Assembly (NCBI GenBank): GCA_014204635.1
Contig: JACHLS010000007.1
Coordinates: 1 to 64,000 of the forward strand
Length of the DNA: 64,000 nucleotides
Direction: 5' to 3'
Source: Sporosarcina luteola
GTDB lineage: Bacteria > Bacillota > Bacilli > Bacillales_A > Planococcaceae
This document shows, in pieces, positions 43,262 to 51,030 of the stretch (its first letter is position 1; each line of letters opens with the position of its first letter). The notes under the pieces were generated by a model, which searched no databases, had not been told where the DNA came from, and worked only from the letters and a program-made list of their open reading frames with translations. The translations under genes and the position numbers were made by a program.

Positions 43262-44185
43262 TCATCTCGCCGCCTTCTCTTTTAGAAATTCAACGAAGGC
43301 GTCCACAACAGCCGGATGAAATTGACTTCCTTTCCCTTTCATCAATTCTTCTAATGCTTTCTCTTGGGGCATCGCTTTCTTGTAGATACGATCTGTTGTC
43401 ATGGCATCAAAGGCATCTACAACCGAGACGATCGCCGCTTCCAGCGAGATTTCCTCCCCTTTCAAGCCAAAAGGATACCCCTGTCCATCATACCGCTCAT
43501 GATGCTGCTCTACGATATAAGCAGCCTCTCTCAGCCATTCTACAGGATGATTCCGCATGATGTCGGCTCCCCTTTGCGAATGTGTCTTCATAATTTCCCA
43601 CTCCGCTTGGGTCAGCCTGCCCGGTTTGTTTAAAATGTCGGATGGAATCGCCAATTTTCCAATGTCATGAAAATAAGCGCCCCATCTTATCAATTTCAAA
43701 TTGGCAGCTGGCCGATCGAACTTCTTCCATACCTCTATGGCATATTGCCGGATTCGATCACAATGATGGTACGTATAACCATCAACCTGCGCGACAGCGT
43801 CCATTTCACGCTGAAGCATTTGCATTTCAATAAAATTCTTTTCATAGAAGGGAGCATCCATGTGGATCACCACTTCCGCATTTGATAATGCATAAAACGT
43901 AATCACTTTTAAGCACTTCGAGGCATCAACAGCCTCTCCTATTTTCATTTTCCGTCTGCAGCCATCATGTTCAAATTCCATAGTACCGCTCACTAATGTA
44001 TACGTCTCCACCTTTACATGATCGGGATTATACTGTGCACAGAATGAGCCGCCTGGCGGCAAAGAAAAAATCGCTTCCGCCAAGTTATCGCGCCGTCCCA
44101 TCAACGTTACTGTGCCGGATGACAAATGCAACACGGGACGAGCACTCTTATCCTCCTGCCAATCCTTCCTCACTTTCCGCTTCAT
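43262..44185 (-). CDS. HD-GYP domain phosphodiesterase with unrecognised N-terminal domain
   Basis: A 307-residue protein. The C-terminal half (about 130-307) is an HD-GYP domain: YHHCDRIRQYA, GAYFHDIGKLAIPSDILNKPG (HD at 173-174), HSQRGADIM, QHHERYDGQGYP and VVDAFDAMTTDRIYKKA. This class hydrolyses cyclic di-GMP or related dinucleotides. The N-terminal part (1-120) is beta-rich (cupin-like, VETYTLVSGTMEFEHDG), not a receiver. ATG 44185 with GGAGGG in front is used. A metal and effector binding role for the N-domain is only a guess. Confidence 0.8.
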   Translation of the reverse strand: MKRKVRKDWQEDKSARPVLHLSSGTVTLMGRRDNLAEAIFSLPPGGSFCAQYNPDHVKVETYTLVSGTMEFEHDGCRRKMKIGEAVDASKCLKVITFYALSNAEVVIHMDAPFYEKNFIEMQMLQREMDAVAQVDGYTYHHCDRIRQYAIEVWKKFDRPAANLKLIRWGAYFHDIGKLAIPSDILNKPGRLTQAEWEIMKTHSQRGADIMRNHPVEWLREAAYIVEQHHERYDGQGYPFGLKGEEISLEAAIVSVVDAFDAMTTDRIYKKAMPQEKALEELMKGKGSQFHPAVVDAFVEFLKEKAAR

Positions 44186-44292
44186 CGGCACCCTCCATCA
44201 GCCACAATTCGACTGGTTTCCCCATTTTTCTTTATTATACAGGAGGAGAGAATGGATGGCTATAATGTTTTTAGAATTAATAGATTATTCTA

Positions 44293-45558
44293 TTATAATT
44301 CTTGTCTCAAGGCTTGAATGACATCAATTTTAGTTGCTTTTCTCGCTGGACGCCATCCTGAAATCATAGCGACTGTTATACTAATAGCGGAGGCAATCAG
44401 GACGAGTTGCCATGGAATGATAGAGAATGTGACATCCACCCCACCGAGATCCTCTTCACTCAGAGCGGCAGAAACAATAATCGGCAAGACCATATTGGCA
44501 ATAAAACTGATGCCGTACGACAGGATGACCGCAATGACCGTCCCTAAAATGCCGATCCATGCACTTTCCATCAAAAAAAGCCGCTGGATCAGCTTAGGAC
44601 TTGCGCCGATCGCTTTCATCACACCAATCTCGCGTGTACGCTCCGTAACAGCCATGGTCATTGTATTAAAGATTCCAATCGAAGCAATCAAAATAGCAAT
44701 CGTACCGACAAACACAAGACCTGCCTTGAACGCAAGGAAAAAGACGTCCATCTGTTCCAGCTGGTCGGCGATTGAATAGACCGAGAAACCCTCATCCTTC
44801 AGCGCAGTACTTACTCTTGTTACGTTTTCTAACTTGTCAGCATACACCTTGACATTGCCATAAAACAATTGACTCTCCTCATCCTCATTATGCGCTTGAT
44901 AGATTTGATTCAAGGAAGGCAAGATGGTCGCATCCGCATAGAAATTAACATCCTGCAGCCAATCTTTCGCCGGTTCTTTTGCGATTCCCACAATCGTAAA
45001 CTTCGTCTCCTCCGGGAATAACTCCTTTTCCTCATAAAAGCCCATTTGATACGTAAACTGTTTTCCGATCAACTTCTCTTTATACGAGACTGGCTCTTCC
45101 GGGTTTTCTCCCTCTTTCACAAGGAGCTCCGCAAAATGGCTTCCCACCACCACTTCGTTTGAGGATTCCGGAAGACGTCCCTCCTTCAAGGCAAAGCCAA
45201 CTTTCTCTTCCTCTTTGAAATCCGTAATAATAAGAGGTGGGCTTCCAGTAAAACCGTCTAAGGCTGTCTTCGAATCCAAGTTCATCGATTGTCGATAGAC
45301 GACGGCTTTCACATGGTCACGTTTCTTCAGCTTTTCGGCCATCGACTCGTCCATTTGGTCCGAATACACTTCTATTTCATTTACCACGCGATTATCTAAA
45401 ATCTCTTTTCGCATCGTATCATGGATTCCGAAGCCGACCGATGCCAGGACGATCAGAAAGGCCGTTCCCATTGTCGCAGCAAGGATTGTCATGAACACCC
45501 GCAGCTTATTCTTCTTAATATGCTGGCGGACAAAATCCAGTTGATCGTTAAATTGCAT
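44293..45558 (-). CDS. MacB/FtsX-type ABC transporter permease
   Basis: A 421-residue permease with one helix at the N-terminus (MTILAATMGTAFLIVLASVGFG), a large extracytoplasmic domain (residues about 45-265) and three C-terminal helices containing the conserved TERTREIGVMKAIGAS loop. MacB/YknZ-type, likely a mechanotransmitter exporting lipoproteins, peptides or antibiotics rather than a classical importer. Overlaps the end of the ATPase gene by 11 bases. Confidence 0.88.
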   Translation of the reverse strand: MQFNDQLDFVRQHIKKNKLRVFMTILAATMGTAFLIVLASVGFGIHDTMRKEILDNRVVNEIEVYSDQMDESMAEKLKKRDHVKAVVYRQSMNLDSKTALDGFTGSPPLIITDFKEEEKVGFALKEGRLPESSNEVVVGSHFAELLVKEGENPEEPVSYKEKLIGKQFTYQMGFYEEKELFPEETKFTIVGIAKEPAKDWLQDVNFYADATILPSLNQIYQAHNEDEESQLFYGNVKVYADKLENVTRVSTALKDEGFSVYSIADQLEQMDVFFLAFKAGLVFVGTIAILIASIGIFNTMTMAVTERTREIGVMKAIGASPKLIQRLFLMESAWIGILGTVIAVILSYGISFIANMVLPIIVSAALSEEDLGGVDVTFSIIPWQLVLIASAISITVAMISGWRPARKATKIDVIQALRQEL

Positions 45559-46246
45559 GCGTCACGCCCCCTTCCTTCAATTCGCCATCGTGCATCCGAT
45601 AAATTCGGTTCGCCGTCTCTGCCACTGTGTCGTCATGCGTAATGATGACGAACGTAATGCCGCGAGCCCGATTCAACGACTGAATCAACAGCAAAATGTC
45701 CTGCTCTGTTTCAGAATCCAAACTCCCTGTCGGCTCGTCCGCAAAAATGATCGGCGGATCGGTAATGAGCGCACGCGCAATACTCACCCGCTGCTGCTGT
45801 CCACCCGACAACTCATTTGGATAATGGTGCTGCACATCCGTCAATCCAACAAGCGCAAGCAGCTCCTTCACTTTCTCTTTGCGGCTAACCCGATCCACTC
45901 CGCTCAATTTAAGCGGCAGCTCCACATTTTCAAACGCCGTCAGTCCCGGCATCAACTGGAAGTTCTGAAAAATGAACCCGTACGTTGCGAGCCGAAACGC
46001 CGCCCGCTCCGACTCCGTAAAAGACGTCGTCATCGTTCCATCCACCATAATCGTCCCTCGATCCGGTGTCAAAAAACCCGCTAATATATGCAGCAACGTC
46101 GACTTCCCCGATCCGCTTCGCCCTACTATCGAAACGATCTCCCCTTTCTGAATAGCAAAGTTCAATCCTTTCAACACAGGAACTTCCTTCTCCTTGCCTT
46201 TCTTGCCAATCTTAAATGAATGATACAACTCCCGAACTTCAATCAT
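45548..46246 (-). CDS. ABC transporter ATPase, LolD/MacB type
   Basis: A 232-residue ABC ATPase with Walker [11 protein letters not shown]-loop FIFQNFQLM, signature [15 protein letters not shown], Walker [15 protein letters not shown] and switch His ([11 protein letters not shown]). The 'EPTGSLD' D-loop is characteristic of LolD/YtrE/MacB ATPases that pair with FtsX-like permeases. GGAGGTT precedes ATG 46246. It forms a complete exporter with the next gene. Confidence 0.92.
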   Translation of the reverse strand: MIEVRELYHSFKIGKKGKEKEVPVLKGLNFAIQKGEIVSIVGRSGSGKSTLLHILAGFLTPDRGTIMVDGTMTTSFTESERAAFRLATYGFIFQNFQLMPGLTAFENVELPLKLSGVDRVSRKEKVKELLALVGLTDVQHHYPNELSGGQQQRVSIARALITDPPIIFADEPTGSLDSETEQDILLLIQSLNRARGITFVIITHDDTVAETANRIYRMHDGELKEGGVTHAI

Positions 46247-46379
46247 CCTGCAACCTCCATCTGTTTCATTTGTAGGTCCAGTATAGGTGGCGAATCTTAA
46301 GAGGGAGTGAGGGGGAAAATGAAGAATTTCTTAAGAATGGGGAGAGGTTCTAGCGGGGAACAGTGGAAGCGGTGTGATT

Positions 46380-46559
46380 TCTGGCGTTCAGCTTGAGATT
46401 CTGGCGCTCGGGCGGCAGTTCTGGCGTTCAACTCGAGATTCTGGCGTTCGGGCGGCAGTTCTGGCGTTCAACTCGAGATTCTGGCGTTCGGGCAGCGATT
46501 CTGGCGTTCAGCTCAACTTTCTGGCGCTCGGACGGCAGTTCTGGCGTTCAACTCCACCT
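46380..46559. repeat. 9-copy tandem array of TCTGGCGTTC units, 20-bp period
   Basis: Nine units start exactly every 20 bases from 46380. Each has a 10-base core TCTGGCG(T/C)TC plus a 10-base tail; two tails alternate, type A (GGGCGGCAGT) and type B (AACTCGAGAT), giving a 40-base super-repeat. The array lies in the divergent region between the ABC exporter and the MMPL gene, ahead of the MMPL promoter. Not coding: open frames through it only reflect the absence of stop codons in the unit. Confidence 0.95.
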
Positions 46560-46580
46560 TTCCCCTTCTTTTTTTGCATA

Positions 46581-46608
46581 TTGACAAAGAGAGAATTGAT
46601 TGTATAAG
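46581..46608 (+). promoter_or_regulatory. sigma-A promoter for the MMPL gene
   Basis: TTGACA (46581-46586), 16-base spacer, TATAAG (46603-46608). Predicted start near 46615, leaving a leader of about 150 bases. Confidence 0.7.
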
Positions 46609-46618
46609 ATGTATGAAA

Positions 46619-46630
46619 GTAAGTACTTGC
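46619..46630. promoter_or_regulatory. putative operator GTAAGTACTTGC
   Basis: GTAAGTACTTGC is one base from a perfect palindrome and lies a few bases downstream of the predicted transcription start, a classic repressor position. Confidence 0.5.
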
Positions 46631-46703
46631 ATTCAATCAAGAAAGAGAGAAGAAAGGGGAGAACCAAGTAGGCATGTATTGAAACAATTTTTCAATCAAA
46701 AAT

Positions 46704-46717
46704 GTAAGTAAGTACAC
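46704..46717. promoter_or_regulatory. second GTAAGTA element in the MMPL leader
   Basis: GTAAGTAAGTACAC repeats the GTAAGTA half of the site at 46619, in the same leader 45 bases before the MMPL start. Confidence 0.35.
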
Positions 46718-46762
46718 ACTTTAGTTGATTTAAAAAAGGTAGTAGACGTGAGGAGATACAAG

Positions 46763-49012
46763 ATGAAGAAGGATTTTGGCGGAAAATGGTTTTCAGGATT
46801 ACATAGGTTCCGTTGGTTGATCGGTATATGTTTTGCTATAGCTGTTGTTTTTGGGGGCATGAAAGGCGGGGAACTGCCGGATAAACTGAATGGCGGAGGC
46901 TGGGATGTCCCAGGTTCCGAGTCGCTAATGGCGAAGGAGCTGGTGGCGGAAGGGTTTGTCGGAAGAGGAGACTCCGCTCTTACGTTGATCACCCGCGACT
47001 CGGAAAATGCGGTGGACTCAGACGTCTACAATCGGAAACTGGGTGAACTGCAGGAGTATATCCAGGAATTATCAGAAGTACAAACCGTATACACCGTATT
47101 AGATGCGCCTGACTCGGTGCGTCCCAGCATGATTGGGAAGGACCCGGGCACAAGCATCGGGTTTGTCGGGCTCGCTATCGATGAAGGCCAAGCAATTAAT
47201 CGGCTGCCCAAAATGCAGAAGCAGTTTATTGAAAAGGCGGAGGAAGTTGGGCTTGAAGCCTATCTTGTAGGGGTGCCCGCTTTCTGGGGTGATGTGGCAG
47301 AATACAGCCAAAAAAGCCTAATGCGTGCCGAACTGATCGTCCTGCCTTTGCTATTCGTTGTTCTGCTCATCATTTTCAGAAGTTTTGCTTCAACGATCAC
47401 CGCCCTCGTCACGACTGTCGTTTCCATCGTGTCCAGCATGGGGCTCATTTACGTCGCCGCCCATTATTTCGACGTATCGGTTTTTGTCACGAATGCAGTC
47501 GTCATGCTGGGGCTCGGCGTTGGTATTGATTATTCACTGATCATGATCCACCGTTTTAAATTGGAACTTGTAAAATCGGAAGGTGGCAAGAAGCAGGCGA
47601 TCATCCATACGCTGAAAACATCCGGCCATACGGTACTGTTTTCGGGCATCACGATCATCGCGGCCATGTCCGCCCTGTTCATCGTCGATTTAGCCGCAAT
47701 CCGTTCCATCGCTTTTGGAGCTGCCCTGGTTGTCTTTATGGCGATTTTGACGAATCTGGTTTTATTGCCAGTGATCCTTTACATGCTCGGAGACCGCATC
47801 CATGCATGGAAAGTGCCTTTTATCCGGGAGACGAAGGAAAATCTTGATTCGAAATGGTATCGATGGACACATTTTGTCATGAAAAGGCCGTTCTTGTTCC
47901 TCGCCGTCTCGCTGCTTTTGTTGATTGTGTTAGCGCTTCCGGCGAAAGGACTGGAGACATTCACGCCCGATTCCAGAATCCTGCCAGCCGAGTCAACCGT
48001 TAAACAGGGGGTCGATCTTGTAGAGGAGACGTTCGGCATTGGTACGACAAGTCCGCTGTCCATCGTGATCCATTCTGAAGCTGGACAGACGCTGGACCAA
48101 CAGGATTTGGAGTACACTGCCCGTTTGACGAAAGAGATTCAAGAGCTGGATGGCTCAATGCGCGTATTGTCCCCTTTCTCTATTGAACCGGAAATGAATG
48201 TCGCCGCCCTCCATTCCATGTTGGATAAATGGGAGGAGCTGCCTGCTGAAATAAAACTTATTCTGAACCGCTTTATTAATGAAGAAAGGAATACATTCGT
48301 GATAGACGTCGATACACAGTCGTACGCGGCGAGTGATGTGAGCATGGAAAGGGTCCGTACGATCAAAGAAGCCATATCGCACGCGACGCCGGCGGACCAT
48401 CTGCAAGTCTTCATTGGCGGCCAGACAATGGAAGGACATGAGGCGAACGAGGAAATCGATAAAAACCTGTTGCCGATGTTAGGGATCATGCTAGCCATCG
48501 TCTACGTAATCCTGCTCATGACATTCAGAAGTATTTGGCTGCCCTTAAAAGCCATCCTGATGAATTTGCTGTCCATTGGAGCAACGTTCGGCATTCTCGT
48601 CTTTGTCATTGGGGAAGGACATGGAGCCGCACTTTTCTCCATTGAAGCGAATGGTTATATCCAAAACTTCGTGCCTATCCTCATGCTGGCGCTATTATTC
48701 GGACTGAGCACCGACTATGAAGTATTTTTGCTCAATCGGATAAAAGAAGAATACAAGAAAACGAAGAACAATGACGAAAGCGTAGCAGTGGGATTGAACG
48801 CAACCGGTCCACTGATTTCAGGGGCGGCACTCCTGATGATCGCCGTATTCAGTGGGTTTGCCTTGTCCGGGATGTTACCGATTCAAACGCTGGGTCTTGG
48901 GATGGCGGTCGCTATCCTTATCGACGCAACTATCATCCGATTCATCCTAGTCCCGGTATCGATGAAACTGCTCGGCAATTTAAACTGGTGGTTCCCGTTT
49001 AGAAGCAAGTAA
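46763..49012 (+). CDS. MMPL-family RND transporter
   Basis: A 749-residue MMPL/RND-like membrane protein with two similar halves, each a first helix, an extracellular domain, then five helices. Proton-relay segments can be seen as LGLGVGIDYSLIMIHRF in the first half and ALLFGLSTDYEVFLLNRIKEEY in the second (Asp-Tyr pairs). MMPL proteins export lipids, siderophores or toxic compounds; in Bacillus related genes include ydfJ and yerP-like pumps. ATG 46763 is used: AGGAG lies eight bases before it. Preceded by a sigma-A promoter with probable operators. Confidence 0.88.
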   Translation: MKKDFGGKWFSGLHRFRWLIGICFAIAVVFGGMKGGELPDKLNGGGWDVPGSESLMAKELVAEGFVGRGDSALTLITRDSENAVDSDVYNRKLGELQEYIQELSEVQTVYTVLDAPDSVRPSMIGKDPGTSIGFVGLAIDEGQAINRLPKMQKQFIEKAEEVGLEAYLVGVPAFWGDVAEYSQKSLMRAELIVLPLLFVVLLIIFRSFASTITALVTTVVSIVSSMGLIYVAAHYFDVSVFVTNAVVMLGLGVGIDYSLIMIHRFKLELVKSEGGKKQAIIHTLKTSGHTVLFSGITIIAAMSALFIVDLAAIRSIAFGAALVVFMAILTNLVLLPVILYMLGDRIHAWKVPFIRETKENLDSKWYRWTHFVMKRPFLFLAVSLLLLIVLALPAKGLETFTPDSRILPAESTVKQGVDLVEETFGIGTTSPLSIVIHSEAGQTLDQQDLEYTARLTKEIQELDGSMRVLSPFSIEPEMNVAALHSMLDKWEELPAEIKLILNRFINEERNTFVIDVDTQSYAASDVSMERVRTIKEAISHATPADHLQVFIGGQTMEGHEANEEIDKNLLPMLGIMLAIVYVILLMTFRSIWLPLKAILMNLLSIGATFGILVFVIGEGHGAALFSIEANGYIQNFVPILMLALLFGLSTDYEVFLLNRIKEEYKKTKNNDESVAVGLNATGPLISGAALLMIAVFSGFALSGMLPIQTLGLGMAVAILIDATIIRFILVPVSMKLLGNLNWWFPFRSK

Positions 49013-49022
49013 TAAATAGAAT

Positions 49023-49049
49023 GCGCCCGGAACAAGCAAAGCCGGGCGC
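49023..49049 (+). terminator. rho-independent terminator of the MMPL gene
   Basis: Stem GCGCCCGG/CCGGGCGC with an 11-base loop followed by TTTGCG, 11 bases after the stop. Confidence 0.8.
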
Positions 49050-49149
49050 TTTGCGTTGGTGTTTGCGAGGAGAAAGAGGCAATGGTTACGGGGGCGCTGT
49101 TTGTACGAGCTTCGCAACCGAACGGTTTTCTGTCGTTTGACCGGAGAAG

Positions 49150-49169
49150 TCTGGCGTTCAACCTGTCCA
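49150..49169. repeat. isolated single copy of the 20-bp repeat
   Basis: TCTGGCGTTCAACCTGTCCA is a lone unit of the TCTGGCGTTC family, same orientation as the two arrays, placed between the MMPL terminator and the NERD gene stop. Confidence 0.8.
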
Positions 49170-49178
49170 GTCATTCGA

Positions 49179-50123
49179 TTAGCTTCTGAAATAGTAAGCA
49201 CCCCGACTTTTTCCGTACATCGAGAGGCCAGAGTTTTTAAGCAGCCTTTTGGCAACATGGATATCTTTAATACAAGCAAAATATCTAAATTGTTGATTTG
49301 TTAACTTTTTTTCTACCAATCCAAGCCAATCTTCAATCAATTGGATATGAGCATTTGTAGATTGGCAACCACATTTATTGCAAAGCCATCTTCTTAGCAA
49401 CCTTTCCATACCGACGTGAAAGCACTCCGGGCAGATGACTCCAGGCAAGATATCGTTCAATGGAATATCCATTACTTGCAAAAGAGGTTCTGGTACATAC
49501 TCTTGATGTTCAGCAATCATTAATTTGGCTATTTCCTGTATTTGCGGGAAGAAAATCATTTCCCGTTCGAGTCCTTGATTGTATAAAAGTATTGGTACGT
49601 CTTGTGTATTGATAACTTGTTTAGCAGGTAAATCTTGCATTACAATTTCGTTTGTATACGCTAAGACAACAATACCACTAATCGTCAAATCAAATCCCTT
49701 TTGCCCCAACCACTGTTTGAGAAAAATCTCCTTTCGCTCAAGCTCCGAAATAGGACTCGGGAGTATCTTTCTTTCATTCGAATTTTCTTGAATAAATTGA
49801 GTCGGATCGGATTTAATTATTATTTTTCCGGCTAAGTTTTTCACTTCAAAAATGGTGATTCCAGCAGGGCTGATTAACAAGGAGTCCATCTGAAAATAGA
49901 TGCCGTTCTGCTTTAAACAAATGTCATGAAGAATAGCGTATGGATAGGATGGACGAAATTCATTTATATGCTTGTCAAAGTAGGCTTCACCTGAAAAACC
50001 AGCAACTCGTCTCCTGAATTCCTCCGACACATAGCCATATTTCTCATGCGTCTCCGGCAATCTCGTTATTAACCTTCGCAAGACCAGTAACGAGGCTGAT
50101 TCTACCCTCGTTTTATAAATCAT
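49179..50123 (-). CDS. NERD-domain nuclease-like protein with C-terminal zinc ribbon
   Basis: A 314-residue protein. The N-terminal half (about 35-160) is a NERD domain: DKHINEFRP, LKQNGIYFQMDSLLISPAGITIFEVKNLAG, where EVKN is the nuclease-fold Glu-x-Lys. The C-terminal part has CPECFHVGMERLLRRWLCNKCGC, a zinc ribbon. NERD proteins are nuclease-related and often sit near mobile or defence genes, but here the neighbours are transporters and repeat arrays. The translation start was moved to ATG 50123, with GAGG eight bases upstream. Confidence 0.85.
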   Translation of the reverse strand: MIYKTRVESASLLVLRRLITRLPETHEKYGYVSEEFRRRVAGFSGEAYFDKHINEFRPSYPYAILHDICLKQNGIYFQMDSLLISPAGITIFEVKNLAGKIIIKSDPTQFIQENSNERKILPSPISELERKEIFLKQWLGQKGFDLTISGIVVLAYTNEIVMQDLPAKQVINTQDVPILLYNQGLEREMIFFPQIQEIAKLMIAEHQEYVPEPLLQVMDIPLNDILPGVICPECFHVGMERLLRRWLCNKCGCQSTNAHIQLIEDWLGLVEKKLTNQQFRYFACIKDIHVAKRLLKNSGLSMYGKSRGAYYFRS

Positions 50124-50375
50124 TTTCATCACCTCGATTGCACCATACCAAATTCGTTCTATTTTTCAAAACAAGCAAAATCAGAATTTGACGTCCTAAT
50201 CAACTTGAAATACAAGATTTCAAATAGGGAGTATCGAGACAAATCGCATGGATTCAACATTTACTGAAATACAAAATAAGAATTTGGCATATCTCAGTTT
50301 TTTTCAGCTAACTATCTAGTTTTCTCTACCTCAACTGTTGGGCTGACATCTTCTTTTCTAGAGCTCTGCTTGTAT

Positions 50376-50955
50376 TCTGGCGTTCTGACGTCCGGTCTGG
50401 CGTTCATTCCGGTTTTCTGGCGTTCGGACGACGGATCTAGCGTTCACTCCAGTTTTCTGGCATTCGGGCGTCAGGTCTGGCGTTCATTCCGATGTTCTGG
50501 CGTTCGGACGTCGGGTCTGGCGTTCACTCCAATTTTCTGGCGTTCGGCCGACGGGTCTGGCATTCATTCCGATGTTCTGGCGTTCAGCCGACAGGTCTGG
50601 CGTTCTTTCCAGTTTTCTGGCGTTCGGACGTCGGGTCTGGCGTTCACTCCAATTTTCTGGCGTCGGACGGCAGTTCTGGCGTTCAACTCAACTTTCTGGC
50701 GTTCGGACGGCAGGTCTGGCGTTCAACTCAACTTTCTGGCGTTCGGACGGCAGGTCTGGCGTTCGGACGTCGGGTCTGGCGTTCATTCCGGTTTTCTGGC
50801 GTTCGGACAGCGATTCTGACGTTCAACTCGAGATTCTGGCGTTCGGGCGGCAGTTCTAGCGTTCAACTCGAGATTCTGGCGTTCGGGCGGCAGTTCTAGC
50901 GTTCAACCCAGCTTTCTGGCGTTCGGCCGACGGGTCTGGCGTTTGGTCCCTTACC
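50376..50955. repeat. 29-copy tandem array of TCTGGCGTTC units, 20-bp period
   Basis: Twenty-nine units begin every 20 bases from 50376, with a single 19-base step near 50657-50675. The core TCTGGCGTTC varies slightly (CTAG, CTGA, CATT forms). Tails again alternate, one purine/GC-rich (GGACGTCGGG, GGCCGACGGG), the other pyrimidine-rich (ATTCCGGTTT, CACTCCAATT), with AACTCGAGAT/GGGCGGCAGT forms, as in the 46.4-kb array, near the right end. It fills the gap upstream of the NERD gene and downstream of the flotillin gene. Non-coding. Confidence 0.95.
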
Positions 50956-50987
50956 TCTACCTTTTCCTTGCAACATACACACCCAAA

Positions 50988-51019
50988 AACCCCCGATCCG
51001 CCAGGGCGGGTCGGGGGTT
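50988..51019 (-). terminator. rho-independent terminator of nfeD-floT
   Basis: Stem AACCCCCGATCCG/CGGGTCGGGGGTT with a 6-base loop, 12 bases beyond the flotillin stop, followed by TTTTGGG on the minus strand. Confidence 0.75.
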
Positions 51020-51030
51020 CTGTCCATCCA

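Noticed and set aside
46374..46607. Open frames with FWRSGSDSGV-type repeats in the TCTGGCGTTC array
   Set aside because: Same reason; a 20-base unit cycles through three frames and there is no ribosome site or conserved start.
50370..50899. Open frames with FLAFGRRVWRS-type repeats in the second array
   Set aside because: Consequence of repeat composition; multiple frames are open over the same DNA and a one-base deletion inside the array is tolerated.
46380..50955. CRISPR array
   Set aside because: Units of 20 bases with no constant repeat plus unique spacer pattern; tails recur, and no cas genes are present.
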